DNA of 6,830 nucleotides from contig JAEELU010000037.1 in NCBI GenBank assembly GCA_016282815.1, forward strand, positions 1 through 6,830, read 5' to 3'. Made by a program: the position numbers and the translations under genes. Position 1 is the stretch's first letter. Every line of letters begins with the position of its first letter. Origin of the DNA: Acholeplasmatales bacterium (GTDB lineage Bacteria > Bacillota_I > Bacilli_A > Acholeplasmatales > Anaeroplasmataceae). The notes under the pieces were generated by a model. The model searched no databases, was not told where the DNA came from, and saw nothing but the letters and a program-made list of their open reading frames with translations. This document shows positions 1 to 5,144 of this stretch, piece after piece.

Positions 1-197
1 CAAAGCTACGCTTACGTGGTAGAGGTACTAAAAATCCAAATGGCTCATCTAGTAGAGGTGACCAATATGTCATTTGTAATGTTGTAGTTCCTACAGGATT
101 ATCAAGTGAGGAAAAGAAGCTAATTGAAGAGCTAGGCAGTCTTGAGAAAAAGGAGAAGAAATCTCCTTGGGAAAAATTCAAGAGCCTATTTAAGTAG
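1..197 (+). CDS. dnaJ: Chaperone protein DnaJ, C-terminal end (partial)
   Basis: Reading in frame from base 3 gives the last 64 residues of DnaJ (Hsp40), the co-chaperone that delivers unfolded substrates to DnaK and stimulates its ATPase; the protein is cytoplasmic. What is visible is the end of C-terminal substrate-binding domain II: the LRGRG turn, then RGDQYV (about residues 18-23 of the fragment) and VVVPTGLSSEEKKLIEEL, matching the usual GDqyV...v.vPt.Ls..qk.ll.el pattern. After it comes a lysine-rich tail ending in SPWEKFKSLFK, a common DnaJ ending. The J domain, Gly/Phe region and zinc-finger CxxCxGxG repeats lie upstream of the window. The gene ends in TAG and is followed directly by a strong terminator, so the hrcA/grpE/dnaK/dnaJ-type transcript probably stops here. 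Identification is from the C-terminal signature plus the rsmE-mtaB-rpsU context. Confidence 0.9.
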   Translation, partial: KLRLRGRGTKNPNGSSSRGDQYVICNVVVPTGLSSEEKKLIEELGSLEKKEKKSPWEKFKSLFK

Positions 198-206
198 AAT
201 ACATAT

Positions 207-235
207 AGCAGGACTTAATTGTCCTGCTTTCTTTT
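207..235 (+). terminator. Intrinsic terminator after dnaJ
   Basis: An 8-bp perfect stem (AGCAGGAC at 207-214 with GTCCTGCT at 221-228) encloses the loop TTAATT and runs into a T-rich tract TTTCTTTT. It starts ten bases after the dnaJ stop. Because the loop is self-complementary, the whole 22 bp is a perfect palindrome. It should separate the heat-shock transcript from the next gene. Confidence 0.9.
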
Positions 236-245
236 CAATATATAA

Positions 246-274
246 TTGAAAATATCAATAATTATTGATATAAT
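246..274 (+). promoter_or_regulatory. Sigma-A type promoter for the 215-residue protein / rsmE / mtaB operon
   Basis: TTGAAA at 246-251 and TATAAT at 269-274 are separated by exactly 17 bp. This gives a -10 identical to consensus and a -35 with five of six consensus bases. Transcription should start near 281, leaving a short leader of about 23 bases. GGAGG at 290-294 stands nine bases before the ATG at 304. The promoter lies just after the dnaJ terminator, so the downstream genes are probably expressed independently of heat-shock control. A second TATAAT at 241-246 has no convincing -35. Confidence 0.85.
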
Positions 275-303
275 ATTTTTGTATTTTTTGGAGGATTTTA
301 GAC

Positions 304-951
304 ATGGAACAAAATCAATTTGATGAATTAGAGCCAGTAGAGGTTACTACTGATAATAAGGAAAAAGAAAAAGAATTAAAGGAATACGAAAAACTATTAC
401 TTGCTGAAGCTGACAGAAAGCTTCGTGAAAAGGCAGAATCATTAGTAAATATGGGCTGCTTTAACCAAGTACAAGAGTCAGTAATAGATTTTAATGATTA
501 TACATTTATCAACTATGGTAAGAAATATAAGGGTAGATATAGCCTATATCAAAACAAGAACACAATGGAATTAGTTTTCATTTGTCCACTTGTTGAGAAT
601 AATAAGGGTGATGTTGATGAGGATAAAACAATGAAGCCATATGCTTACGATTGTATTTATACTGAATTAATGGATGAAGAAACTTACCAAGCAGTATGCC
701 AAGCTGCAAAGAATAACCTATCTTCTAAGGTAAAGGTATTATACAATGCTTCATTTATTGTATTCTTTGTAATGCTTGCAATCACATTATTTATTTTCAC
801 ATATAACATTATCACTACTTCAGCAAATGGCTTCCTATCAGCTATTGCTAGTGCATTCTACTATACAGTAACATATTTCGCTATTGATACAATAATGCTA
901 CCATTATTAGTATTAATCTCTATTAAGTACAAGAAGTATAAGGATCAATAA
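304..951 (+). CDS. Unrecognised acidic, coiled-coil protein with two C-terminal membrane segments
   Basis: I do not recognise a family for this 215-residue protein. Residues 1-17 are acidic. Residues 18-48 are dense in Lys/Glu (KEKEKELKEYEK onward) and look like a charged helix or short coiled coil. Residues 60-135 form a soluble part rich in Tyr, Phe and Asn, with three cysteines (94, 117, 132) that show no metal-binding spacing. Two hydrophobic segments follow at about 146-170 and 180-206, then a basic tail KYKKYKDQ. There is no signal peptide, so a large cytoplasmic N-terminal domain tethered by a C-terminal hairpin is likely, with both ends inside. The ATG is fixed by GGAGG nine bases upstream and by the promoter at 246-274. 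Only three bases separate its stop from rsmE, so it is co-transcribed with rRNA and tRNA modification genes. It occupies the slot where prmA lies in Bacillus-type genomes, but it shows no methyltransferase motif. Confidence 0.9.
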   Translation: MEQNQFDELEPVEVTTDNKEKEKELKEYEKLLLAEADRKLREKAESLVNMGCFNQVQESVIDFNDYTFINYGKKYKGRYSLYQNKNTMELVFICPLVENNKGDVDEDKTMKPYAYDCIYTELMDEETYQAVCQAAKNNLSSKVKVLYNASFIVFFVMLAITLFIFTYNIITTSANGFLSAIASAFYYTVTYFAIDTIMLPLLVLISIKYKKYKDQ

Positions 952-954
952 TTT

Positions 955-1689
955 ATGCAAAAGTATTTTATTCCCAAGGAATCACTTGAAAAAAGAATAA
1001 TCGATAATTCTGACGCTTTTCATATTATTAAGGTAATGCGTAATAGAATAGGAGATCAAATATTAGTAAGTGATAACGACAAGACATATCTAGCTGAAAT
1101 AGCTTCCCTTGAGAATAATAAGGTATCTTTTGAAATAATCCATGAGGAAGCCGGCATCAATGAATTGCCGGTTTTTGTTACGATTTTTCAGGGATATCCA
1201 AAGGGAGACAAATTCGAGGATATAATTAAGCACTCTACAGAATTAGGCTGTAATGAATTCTATGGAGTAATGATGAAAAGATCTATCGTTAAAATAGACG
1301 AAAAGAAAAAGGATTCTAGGCTTGAACGCTTCAATAAGATTTGTAAGGAAGCATCAGAGCAATCTCTAAGATATAATATGTCTAGGGTTACAGATATATT
1401 ACCTCTTAAGAAAATTGATTTCTCATCATACGATAAGAAAATCTTATGCTATGAGGAATCTGCAAAGGAAAATGAACAATCTAATTTTAAAAGCATAATA
1501 TCTACACTTAAAAAGGGTGATAGAGTTGCTATATTAATTGGACCAGAGGGTGGAATAGACCCTGATGAGGTTTCTTATTTAATTGATAAGGGATTCATTC
1601 CATGTGGATTAGGTCCAAGAATATTAAGAACTGAAACAGCTAGTATGTATGCTTTATCAGCTATTAGCTATGAAATGGAGCTTAAATAA
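955..1689 (+). CDS. rsmE: 16S rRNA (uracil(1498)-N(3))-methyltransferase RsmE
   Basis: RsmE transfers a methyl group from S-adenosylmethionine to N3 of U1498 of 16S rRNA in the assembled 30S subunit. It is a SPOUT-class enzyme with a deep trefoil knot and usually works as a dimer. The 244 residues match the usual length. The N-terminal PUA-like RNA-binding domain spans about 1-70, with HIIKVMRNRIGD at 23-34 (the family's H..vLR...Gd). The SPOUT domain follows: KGDKFEDIIKHSTELG at 83-98, EASEQS at 132-137, the cofactor-loop motif IGPEGG at 195-200, and the knot signature LGPRILRTETA at 219-229. AAGGA at 940-944 lies ten bases before the ATG, inside the previous gene. The stop TAA overlaps the next ATG by one base, so translation of mtaB is probably coupled. 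A GC-rich terminator-like hairpin lies in the coding sequence at 1149-1176, at the junction of the two domains. Confidence 0.96.
   Translation: MQKYFIPKESLEKRIIDNSDAFHIIKVMRNRIGDQILVSDNDKTYLAEIASLENNKVSFEIIHEEAGINELPVFVTIFQGYPKGDKFEDIIKHSTELGCNEFYGVMMKRSIVKIDEKKKDSRLERFNKICKEASEQSLRYNMSRVTDILPLKKIDFSSYDKKILCYEESAKENEQSNFKSIISTLKKGDRVAILIGPEGGIDPDEVSYLIDKGFIPCGLGPRILRTETASMYALSAISYEMELK
1149..1176 (+). other. Terminator-like hairpin inside rsmE
   Basis: AGCCGGCA (1149-1156) pairs with TGCCGGTT (1166-1173) across a nine-base loop, with seven Watson-Crick pairs and one G-U pair, and is followed at once by a run of five T (1172-1176). This is the architecture of an intrinsic terminator, and its CCGGCA/TGCCGG core is markedly GC-rich for this sequence. 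It lies in the codons for residues 66-73, between the PUA-like and SPOUT domains. It could act as partial termination, transcriptional pausing or translational pausing, or it could be coding chance. No function has been shown. Confidence 0.45.
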
Positions 1690-2987
1690 TGAAGGTATCT
1701 TTTATAACATTAGGATGCAAAGTTAATATTTATGAATCAAATGCCATTAAGGAAGAGTTAACTAAAAGAGGACATGTTGTTACAAATGAGCTAGAGGAAT
1801 CTGATTGCTATATAATCAATACATGCTCAGTAACTAATATGGCTGATGCTAAAAGTAGAAAGATGATAAGAAAATGCATCAAAGAAAATCCTAATGCTAT
1901 AATTTGTGCAATAGGCTGCTATGCTCAAACAAATCCAGAGGTTAAGGAAATAGATGGTATAGATATTATCCTTGGTAATGGTAATAAGGGTAAGCTTGTT
2001 GATATGATTGAGGAGATAGCAAAGTCTCCAAAGAAGGAAAAGAAAATAGATATCATCGATATACTAGAGATGCATGAATATGAGCCACTTGGTGTAACAA
2101 CCTATGATCATACCAGAGCGTTTGTTAAAATTGAGGATGGCTGTGAAAACTTCTGTACATATTGTATTATTCCCTACGCAAGAGGCCCAGTTAGATGTAA
2201 GAAGCAGGATGATGTAATAAATGAATTAATTAATATCACTAATAAGGGCTATAAGGAGGTCGTTTTAGCTGGTATTCATACTGGTAGATACAATGATAAT
2301 GGTACAAATTTATCTGGTCTTGTTAAAAGAATAATAACTGAGGTTCCAAAGCTAAAAAGATTAAGATTATCATCGATAGAAATAAATGAAATAGATGATG
2401 ATTTCATTAGCCTAATGAAACAACATGATATATTAGCTAATCACCTACATTTACCTTTACAATCTGGTAGTGATTTAGTTCTTTCAAAAATGGAAAGAAA
2501 ATATGATGTTAAATTCTATGTTGATAAGATTAATAAAATAAGAGAGGCTAGACCTGATATTGCAATATCAACAGATATAATAGTAGGCTTTCCATATGAG
2601 ACAGAAAAGGAATTTATGGAAACCTATAATCTAGCTAAGGATTTAAAGCTTACTAAGCTTCATGTATTCCCATATTCTGTAAGAAGAGGAACTAAGGCTG
2701 CAGGCTTCCCTCAGGTAGATGAGAAAATAAAAAAGGATAGAGCAGCGAGATTAATCGCCCTATCTAAGGAATTAGAGGATAGCTATGCTAATAATTATAT
2801 AGGCCAAGAATTAGATATGATTATCGAGCAAAAGAATGGAAATTATATGGTTGGACATACCTCAAATTTCCTTCAGGTTTTACTTCCTTATGATGCAAAA
2901 TTAATCAAGAAAGAAGCCAAAATTAAGGTTATAAAAGTCGAAAATAGCTTGATATATGGCCAATTATTAGAAATTTACGAAAATTAA
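1689..2987 (+). CDS. mtaB: tRNA (N6-threonylcarbamoyladenosine-37-C2)-methylthiotransferase MtaB
   Basis: MtaB is a radical-SAM enzyme carrying two [4Fe-4S] clusters. It converts t6A37 to ms2t6A in tRNAs reading ANN codons, which stabilises codon-anticodon pairing. The 432 residues match the bacterial MtaB (YqeV) length. The N-terminal MTTase domain (about 1-115) holds the auxiliary-cluster cysteines C10 (LGCKVN), C46 (NTCSVT) and C77 (IGCYAQ). The radical-SAM domain has the CxxxCxxC motif at C152, C156 and C159 (GCENFCTYC), HLPLQSG at 254-260, TDIIVGFPYETE at 295-306 and HVFPYSVRRGT at 325-335. A TRAM-like tail occupies about 370-430. LGCKVN and the rsmE neighbourhood favour MtaB over MiaB or RimO. 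The ATG overlaps the rsmE stop as TAATG, with GGAG at 1677-1680 as binding site. The gene ends in tandem TAA stops with no terminator, so transcripts may run on into rpsU. Confidence 0.96.
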   Translation: MKVSFITLGCKVNIYESNAIKEELTKRGHVVTNELEESDCYIINTCSVTNMADAKSRKMIRKCIKENPNAIICAIGCYAQTNPEVKEIDGIDIILGNGNKGKLVDMIEEIAKSPKKEKKIDIIDILEMHEYEPLGVTTYDHTRAFVKIEDGCENFCTYCIIPYARGPVRCKKQDDVINELINITNKGYKEVVLAGIHTGRYNDNGTNLSGLVKRIITEVPKLKRLRLSSIEINEIDDDFISLMKQHDILANHLHLPLQSGSDLVLSKMERKYDVKFYVDKINKIREARPDIAISTDIIVGFPYETEKEFMETYNLAKDLKLTKLHVFPYSVRRGTKAAGFPQVDEKIKKDRAARLIALSKELEDSYANNYIGQELDMIIEQKNGNYMVGHTSNFLQVLLPYDAKLIKKEAKIKVIKVENSLIYGQLLEIYEN

Positions 2988-2998
2988 TAAAAAAGTTC

Positions 2999-3027
2999 TT
3001 TACAATTATTTTTCGTTTTGCTATAAT
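2999..3027 (+). promoter_or_regulatory. Strong extended -10 promoter for rpsU
   Basis: TTTACA at 2999-3004 and TATAAT at 3022-3027 are spaced by 17 bp, and TG at 3019-3020 one base before the -10 makes it an extended -10 (TGnTATAAT). Transcription should begin near 3034. It starts just after the mtaB stop, so rpsU can be expressed at ribosomal-protein level regardless of the weaker upstream operon. Confidence 0.88.
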
Positions 3028-3048
3028 ACAACAGGAATTCGTCCTTGG

Positions 3049-3055
3049 AAGGAGG
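3049..3055 (+). promoter_or_regulatory. Very strong ribosome binding site of rpsU
   Basis: AAGGAGG is a seven-base match to the 16S rRNA 3' end, nine bases before the ATG at 3065, and is stronger than the AAGGA and GGAG sites of rsmE and mtaB. The preceding TCCTT (3042-3046) is complementary to AAGGA within it; a stem would be only about four pairs with a four-base loop, so sequestration would be weak at best. Confidence 0.8.
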
Positions 3056-3064
3056 CTTAGAAAG

Positions 3065-3238
3065 ATGCCAAAAATTGTTGTGCGTGAAAAAGAAAGTATC
3101 GAAGATGCTCTACGTAGATTTAAGCGTGACGTATCTAGATCTGGTAACCTTCAAGAGGCGAAGAAACGTCAATACTATCTAAAACCTAGCGATGTTCGTA
3201 AGCAAAAACGTCAAGAGGCTAGAAAGAAATACAAGTAA
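3065..3238 (+). CDS. rpsU: 30S ribosomal protein bS21
   Basis: This 57-residue protein is bS21, a small basic component of the 30S platform near the anti-Shine-Dalgarno end of 16S rRNA, where it helps initiation. The sequence begins MPKIVVREKESIEDALRRFK and continues through RDVSRSGNLQEAKKRQYYLKP (residues 21-41, read in parts: RDVSRSG then LQEAKKRQYYLKPS) to the basic helix ending RKQKRQEARKKYK, matching the conserved family in length and order. Arginine is mostly CGT, unlike the AGA preferred in neighbouring genes, as expected for a highly expressed protein. It follows rsmE-mtaB as in other Firmicutes-type genomes, but has its own promoter and a tight terminator nine bases after the stop. 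The gene is easy to miss because of its size. Confidence 0.97.
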   Translation: MPKIVVREKESIEDALRRFKRDVSRSGNLQEAKKRQYYLKPSDVRKQKRQEARKKYK

Positions 3239-3246
3239 AATGAAAT

Positions 3247-3273
3247 GGGAGCAATGCTCCCTTTTATTTTTTT
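3247..3273 (+). terminator. Intrinsic terminator after rpsU
   Basis: GGGAGC at 3247-3252 pairs perfectly with GCTCCC at 3256-3261 around a three-base loop (AAT). It is followed by a long T tract broken by one A (3262-3273). It would end transcripts from both the rpsU promoter and any read-through from mtaB. The T tract also overlaps the place where a -35 element for the next promoter would sit. Confidence 0.93.
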
Positions 3274-3286
3274 CTGATAATAAATG

Positions 3287-3295
3287 TGATATAAT
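3287..3295 (+). promoter_or_regulatory. Extended -10 promoter for the esterase gene
   Basis: TGATATAAT gives TG plus a perfect TATAAT (3290-3295). At 17 bp upstream there is only T-tract sequence (3267-3272), so the extended -10 must do most of the work. A start site near 3302 would exclude the ATG at 3301 from the message and supports translation from the ATG at 3316. Confidence 0.65.
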
Positions 3296-3315
3296 CAAAA
3301 ATGGTGGTGTTAATA

Positions 3316-4029
3316 ATGAATATATTTATGATGGGTGATTCCACAATGAAATTTAATAATTATTATTCATATCCTCAATTTGGCTGGGGTCAAGGCCTAG
3401 AGCTGTTTGTTAAGGAAGGAATATTAATATTTAATCATGCTGAAAATGGTAGATCTACTAAATCATTTATTGATGAGGGTAGATTCGATAAAATATTAAA
3501 GGATTTAAAAAAGGGTGATTATGTTATCTGCTCATTTGGACATAACGATGAAAAGGAATATGATCCATCAAGATATACAGCCCCATTTGGAGAATACCAG
3601 AAAAATCTAGATTACTTTGCAAAAGAGGTAACAAAGAAAGGTGCCCATATTGTATTTGCTACAAGTATAACAAGGCATATGTTTGAAAATGGAAAATGTA
3701 TTAATTCTCATGGTGATTATCCTAAGGCAATGCTTGAATATGCAAAGAAGAATAATTATACATGCATAGACTTAAATAAGGTAACAATGGAATTATATAC
3801 AGAGCTTGGTGAGGAAGCATCTAAGAAATTCCATTTAATCTTTGGACCTAATAAATATCCATTATATCCTGAGGGTAAGGATGATCACTCTCATCTAACA
3901 ATGGATGGTGCCTCAACAGTAGCCTATTTATTTGTTAGAGAAATAAATAAAACAAATGATTCTATCAAGGATTTATTCATTGATTTAAATGCTAAGGATC
4001 AAATTGATTTTAAAATGCTAATAGACTAG
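3316..4029 (+). CDS. SGNH/GDSL hydrolase, rhamnogalacturonan acetylesterase-like
   Basis: A serine esterase of the SGNH fold, 237 residues from the chosen start. Block I is GDST at 7-10 (nucleophile Ser9), block II NGRST at 44-48 (oxyanion Gly45), block III GHND at 75-78 (Asn77), and block V DHSHLTMDGA at 190-199, giving the Asp190/His193 pair. The D-x-x-H-L...GA ending and GDST opening resemble rhamnogalacturonan acetylesterases and related carbohydrate O-deacetylases; the true substrate is unknown. There is no signal peptide or membrane segment, so it should act inside the cell, perhaps on imported acetylated oligosaccharides. An in-frame ATG at 3301 would add five residues (MVVLI), but it lies at or before the expected transcript start and lacks a ribosome binding site. 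The ATG at 3316 has GGTGG at 3303-3307 and puts GDST at the expected distance. It is followed after ten bases by a 102-residue gene, likely an operon partner. Confidence 0.92.
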   Translation: MNIFMMGDSTMKFNNYYSYPQFGWGQGLELFVKEGILIFNHAENGRSTKSFIDEGRFDKILKDLKKGDYVICSFGHNDEKEYDPSRYTAPFGEYQKNLDYFAKEVTKKGAHIVFATSITRHMFENGKCINSHGDYPKAMLEYAKKNNYTCIDLNKVTMELYTELGEEASKKFHLIFGPNKYPLYPEGKDDHSHLTMDGASTVAYLFVREINKTNDSIKDLFIDLNAKDQIDFKMLID

Positions 4030-4039
4030 GAGTAGAATT

Positions 4040-4348
4040 ATGACATTAGATTTTTTCTATAATAACTATAAGCTAGAGGATATTAATATAGAGAGAATAT
4101 TCATTAAGGATAATAAATTACATTTATGCTTTTCTCAGGTAGCCTATTTAGAGCTAATAGCTAATGGATATAGGCCTGAAATGAATGTAGATTATGATAA
4201 TGAATTTATATTTATTTGTAATCATAAGGATAAGAAGTACAATAAGAATTCCTTAAAGAAAATAGATTATAATAATGAATTATTATTTACCCTAGATGAT
4301 GAAATAATTGAAATAACAGATAATAATATTGAAATAAGTGCTATCTAA
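4040..4348 (+). CDS. Unrecognised small acidic protein, co-transcribed with the esterase
   Basis: I do not recognise this 102-residue protein. It has no signal peptide or membrane segment and should be cytoplasmic. Alternating hydrophobic and polar runs (INIERIFIKDNKLHLCF at 16-31, EFIFIC at 55-60, LLFTL at 81-85, EIIEITDNNIEISAI at 88-102) suggest a mostly beta fold, with one probable helix around SQVAYLELIANGY (32-44). Two cysteines (30, 60) lie in strand-like positions; there is no catalytic or metal motif. AGGAG at 4028-4032, overlapping the TAG stop of the esterase gene, is seven bases from the ATG, so it is translated from the same message and possibly coupled. The coding sequence is extremely A/T-rich but has regular in-frame amino-acid patterning, so I take it as real. 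The stop codon lies in the loop of the following terminator. A role accessory to the esterase is only inferred from proximity. Confidence 0.8.
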   Translation: MTLDFFYNNYKLEDINIERIFIKDNKLHLCFSQVAYLELIANGYRPEMNVDYDNEFIFICNHKDKKYNKNSLKKIDYNNELLFTLDDEIIEITDNNIEISAI

Positions 4349-4360
4349 AGCACTTTTTTT
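4336..4360 (+). terminator. Intrinsic terminator overlapping the end of the 102-residue gene
   Basis: AAGTGCT (4336-4342) pairs with AGCACTT (4349-4355) across a six-base loop, followed by T to 4360. The upstream arm is coding sequence and the TAA stop (4346-4348) is in the loop, so the hairpin can form only when the terminating ribosome is absent or has left. Confidence 0.88.
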
Positions 4361-4370
4361 CAATTTTTAG

Positions 4371-4399
4371 TTGTATAAATAATATCTTAGTATTATAAT
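4371..4399 (+). promoter_or_regulatory. Probable promoter for the S-component / coaX operon
   Basis: A perfect TATAAT at 4394-4399 stands 17 bp from TTGTAT at 4371-4376, which keeps only the TTG core of a -35. A start near G4406 would give a leader of about 47 bases. It lies between the preceding terminator and the S-component gene. Confidence 0.7.
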
Positions 4400-4405
4400 T
4401 ATCTC

Positions 4406-4452
4406 GCTTATGGGACCTATATGGCCTAAAAAGAAAGAGAGGAAAATTTTAT
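4406..4452 (+). promoter_or_regulatory. Short, possibly structured leader of the S-component / coaX message
   Basis: The predicted leader can fold GGG (4412-4414) onto CCT (4425-4427) and CC (4416-4417) onto GG (4423-4424), leaving A4415 as a single bulge and TATAT as loop. A purine-rich stretch (4428-4440) follows, then the ribosome binding site GAGAGG (4437-4442), ten bases before the ATG at 4453. CCT at 4416-4418 or 4425-4427 could alternatively pair with AGG of the binding site, by only three pairs. A one-hairpin leader with a bulged A ahead of a pantothenate-type operon invites comparison with the pan motif, and a hairpin, A-rich linker and binding site invite comparison with preQ1-I. 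I cannot match either consensus. Confidence 0.35.
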
Positions 4453-5127
4453 ATGACAAACAGTCAAAACATCAAAAAGCTTGTAGGACTTGCTACACTT
4501 ACAGCTTTAGTAGTTGGATTACAATTCTTATCTAACTATGTTTCATTTGGTAGCGTTAGTATTACATTGGCACTAATACCAATCGCAGTGGGAGCCGTTT
4601 TATATGGACCTCTAGCAGGATTATTCTTAGGTGCAGTAATGGGAGCAATCGTACTTGCAGCTCCTTCAACAATAGCTGTATTTATGCCAATTAATTTACC
4701 ACTTACTATTTTATTATGCTTAGTAAAGACTGGTGTTGCTGGTTTAGCAGCTGGTTATGTATTTAAGCTATTTGCTTATTTTGCAAAGAAACAAAATGAT
4801 GTAAGAAAGAAGAAGATTTTATTCGCAGCTGGTATCATTTCTGCTGCACTTGTAATTCCTGTAATTAACACAGGTTTATTCATCGTTGGTGCTGTATTAT
4901 GGTTCAGTGAGCCATTTGGCGGTACATTCGCAGGAATCGTATCTGCAGTATTAACTATTAACTTTGTAATTGAATTCTCAGTAAGTGTTGTTTTATCACC
5001 TGCATTAGTTACTCTTGTAAGTGTATTAACAAGACAATATGATTTAGGATTCCAAAAGGAATTTAAGAATTTCATCTTTGACGACGAAGAAGAATTAGAT
5101 TTAGAACAAGCTAGTGTAAATGCTTAA
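4453..5127 (+). CDS. ECF transporter S component, probably pantothenate-specific (PanT-like)
   Basis: A 224-residue integral membrane protein of the ECF transporter substrate-binding (S) type. It binds a vitamin and works with the shared EcfT/EcfA/EcfA' energising module, which is not in this window. Hydrophobic segments lie at about 9-29, 35-52, 54-70, 73-92, 122-148 and 158-192, fitting the usual six helices. The small-residue-rich N-terminal part (LVGLATLTALVVGL; YGPLAGLFLGAVMGAI) provides the AxxxA-like face used to dock on EcfT in this family. The conserved-looking loop IPVINTGLFIVGAVLWF spans 135-151. The tail (208-224) is acidic and cytoplasmic. Binding site GAGAGG lies ten bases from the ATG. 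coaX begins 17 bases after the stop with no terminator between, which points to pantothenate as substrate. Riboflavin, folate or another vitamin cannot be excluded from sequence alone, so no symbol is given. Confidence 0.88.
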   Translation: MTNSQNIKKLVGLATLTALVVGLQFLSNYVSFGSVSITLALIPIAVGAVLYGPLAGLFLGAVMGAIVLAAPSTIAVFMPINLPLTILLCLVKTGVAGLAAGYVFKLFAYFAKKQNDVRKKKILFAAGIISAALVIPVINTGLFIVGAVLWFSEPFGGTFAGIVSAVLTINFVIEFSVSVVLSPALVTLVSVLTRQYDLGFQKEFKNFIFDDEEELDLEQASVNA

Positions 5128-5144
5128 TATATAAGGAGAATAAC

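Noticed and set aside
241..246. A second TATAAT just after the dnaJ terminator
   Set aside because: No -35 element is found at 16-18 bp upstream, and the 246-274 promoter has both elements at ideal spacing.
2646..2660. AAGCTT repeated with three bases between
   Set aside because: It encodes the ordinary peptide KLTKL in the radical-SAM domain of mtaB; two copies of a six-base palindrome here are explained by codon choice.
4406..4442. Assignment of the leader as a preQ1-I riboswitch
   Set aside because: The general order (hairpin, A-rich linker, binding site) is similar, but the loop lacks the conserved cytosine-containing segment and the tail lacks the usual A-rich/CUA match; the coaX context also argues against queuosine.
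4443..4450. AAAATTTT palindrome between the S-component binding site and its ATG
   Set aside because: Such short A/T palindromes are expected often in DNA this A/T-rich, and it lies at the normal spacer position.
4776..5075. Minus-strand open frame of 99 codons
   Set aside because: It lies wholly inside the S-component gene, has no ribosome binding site or promoter of its own, and its translation shows no coherent domain; it is a shadow of the real gene.
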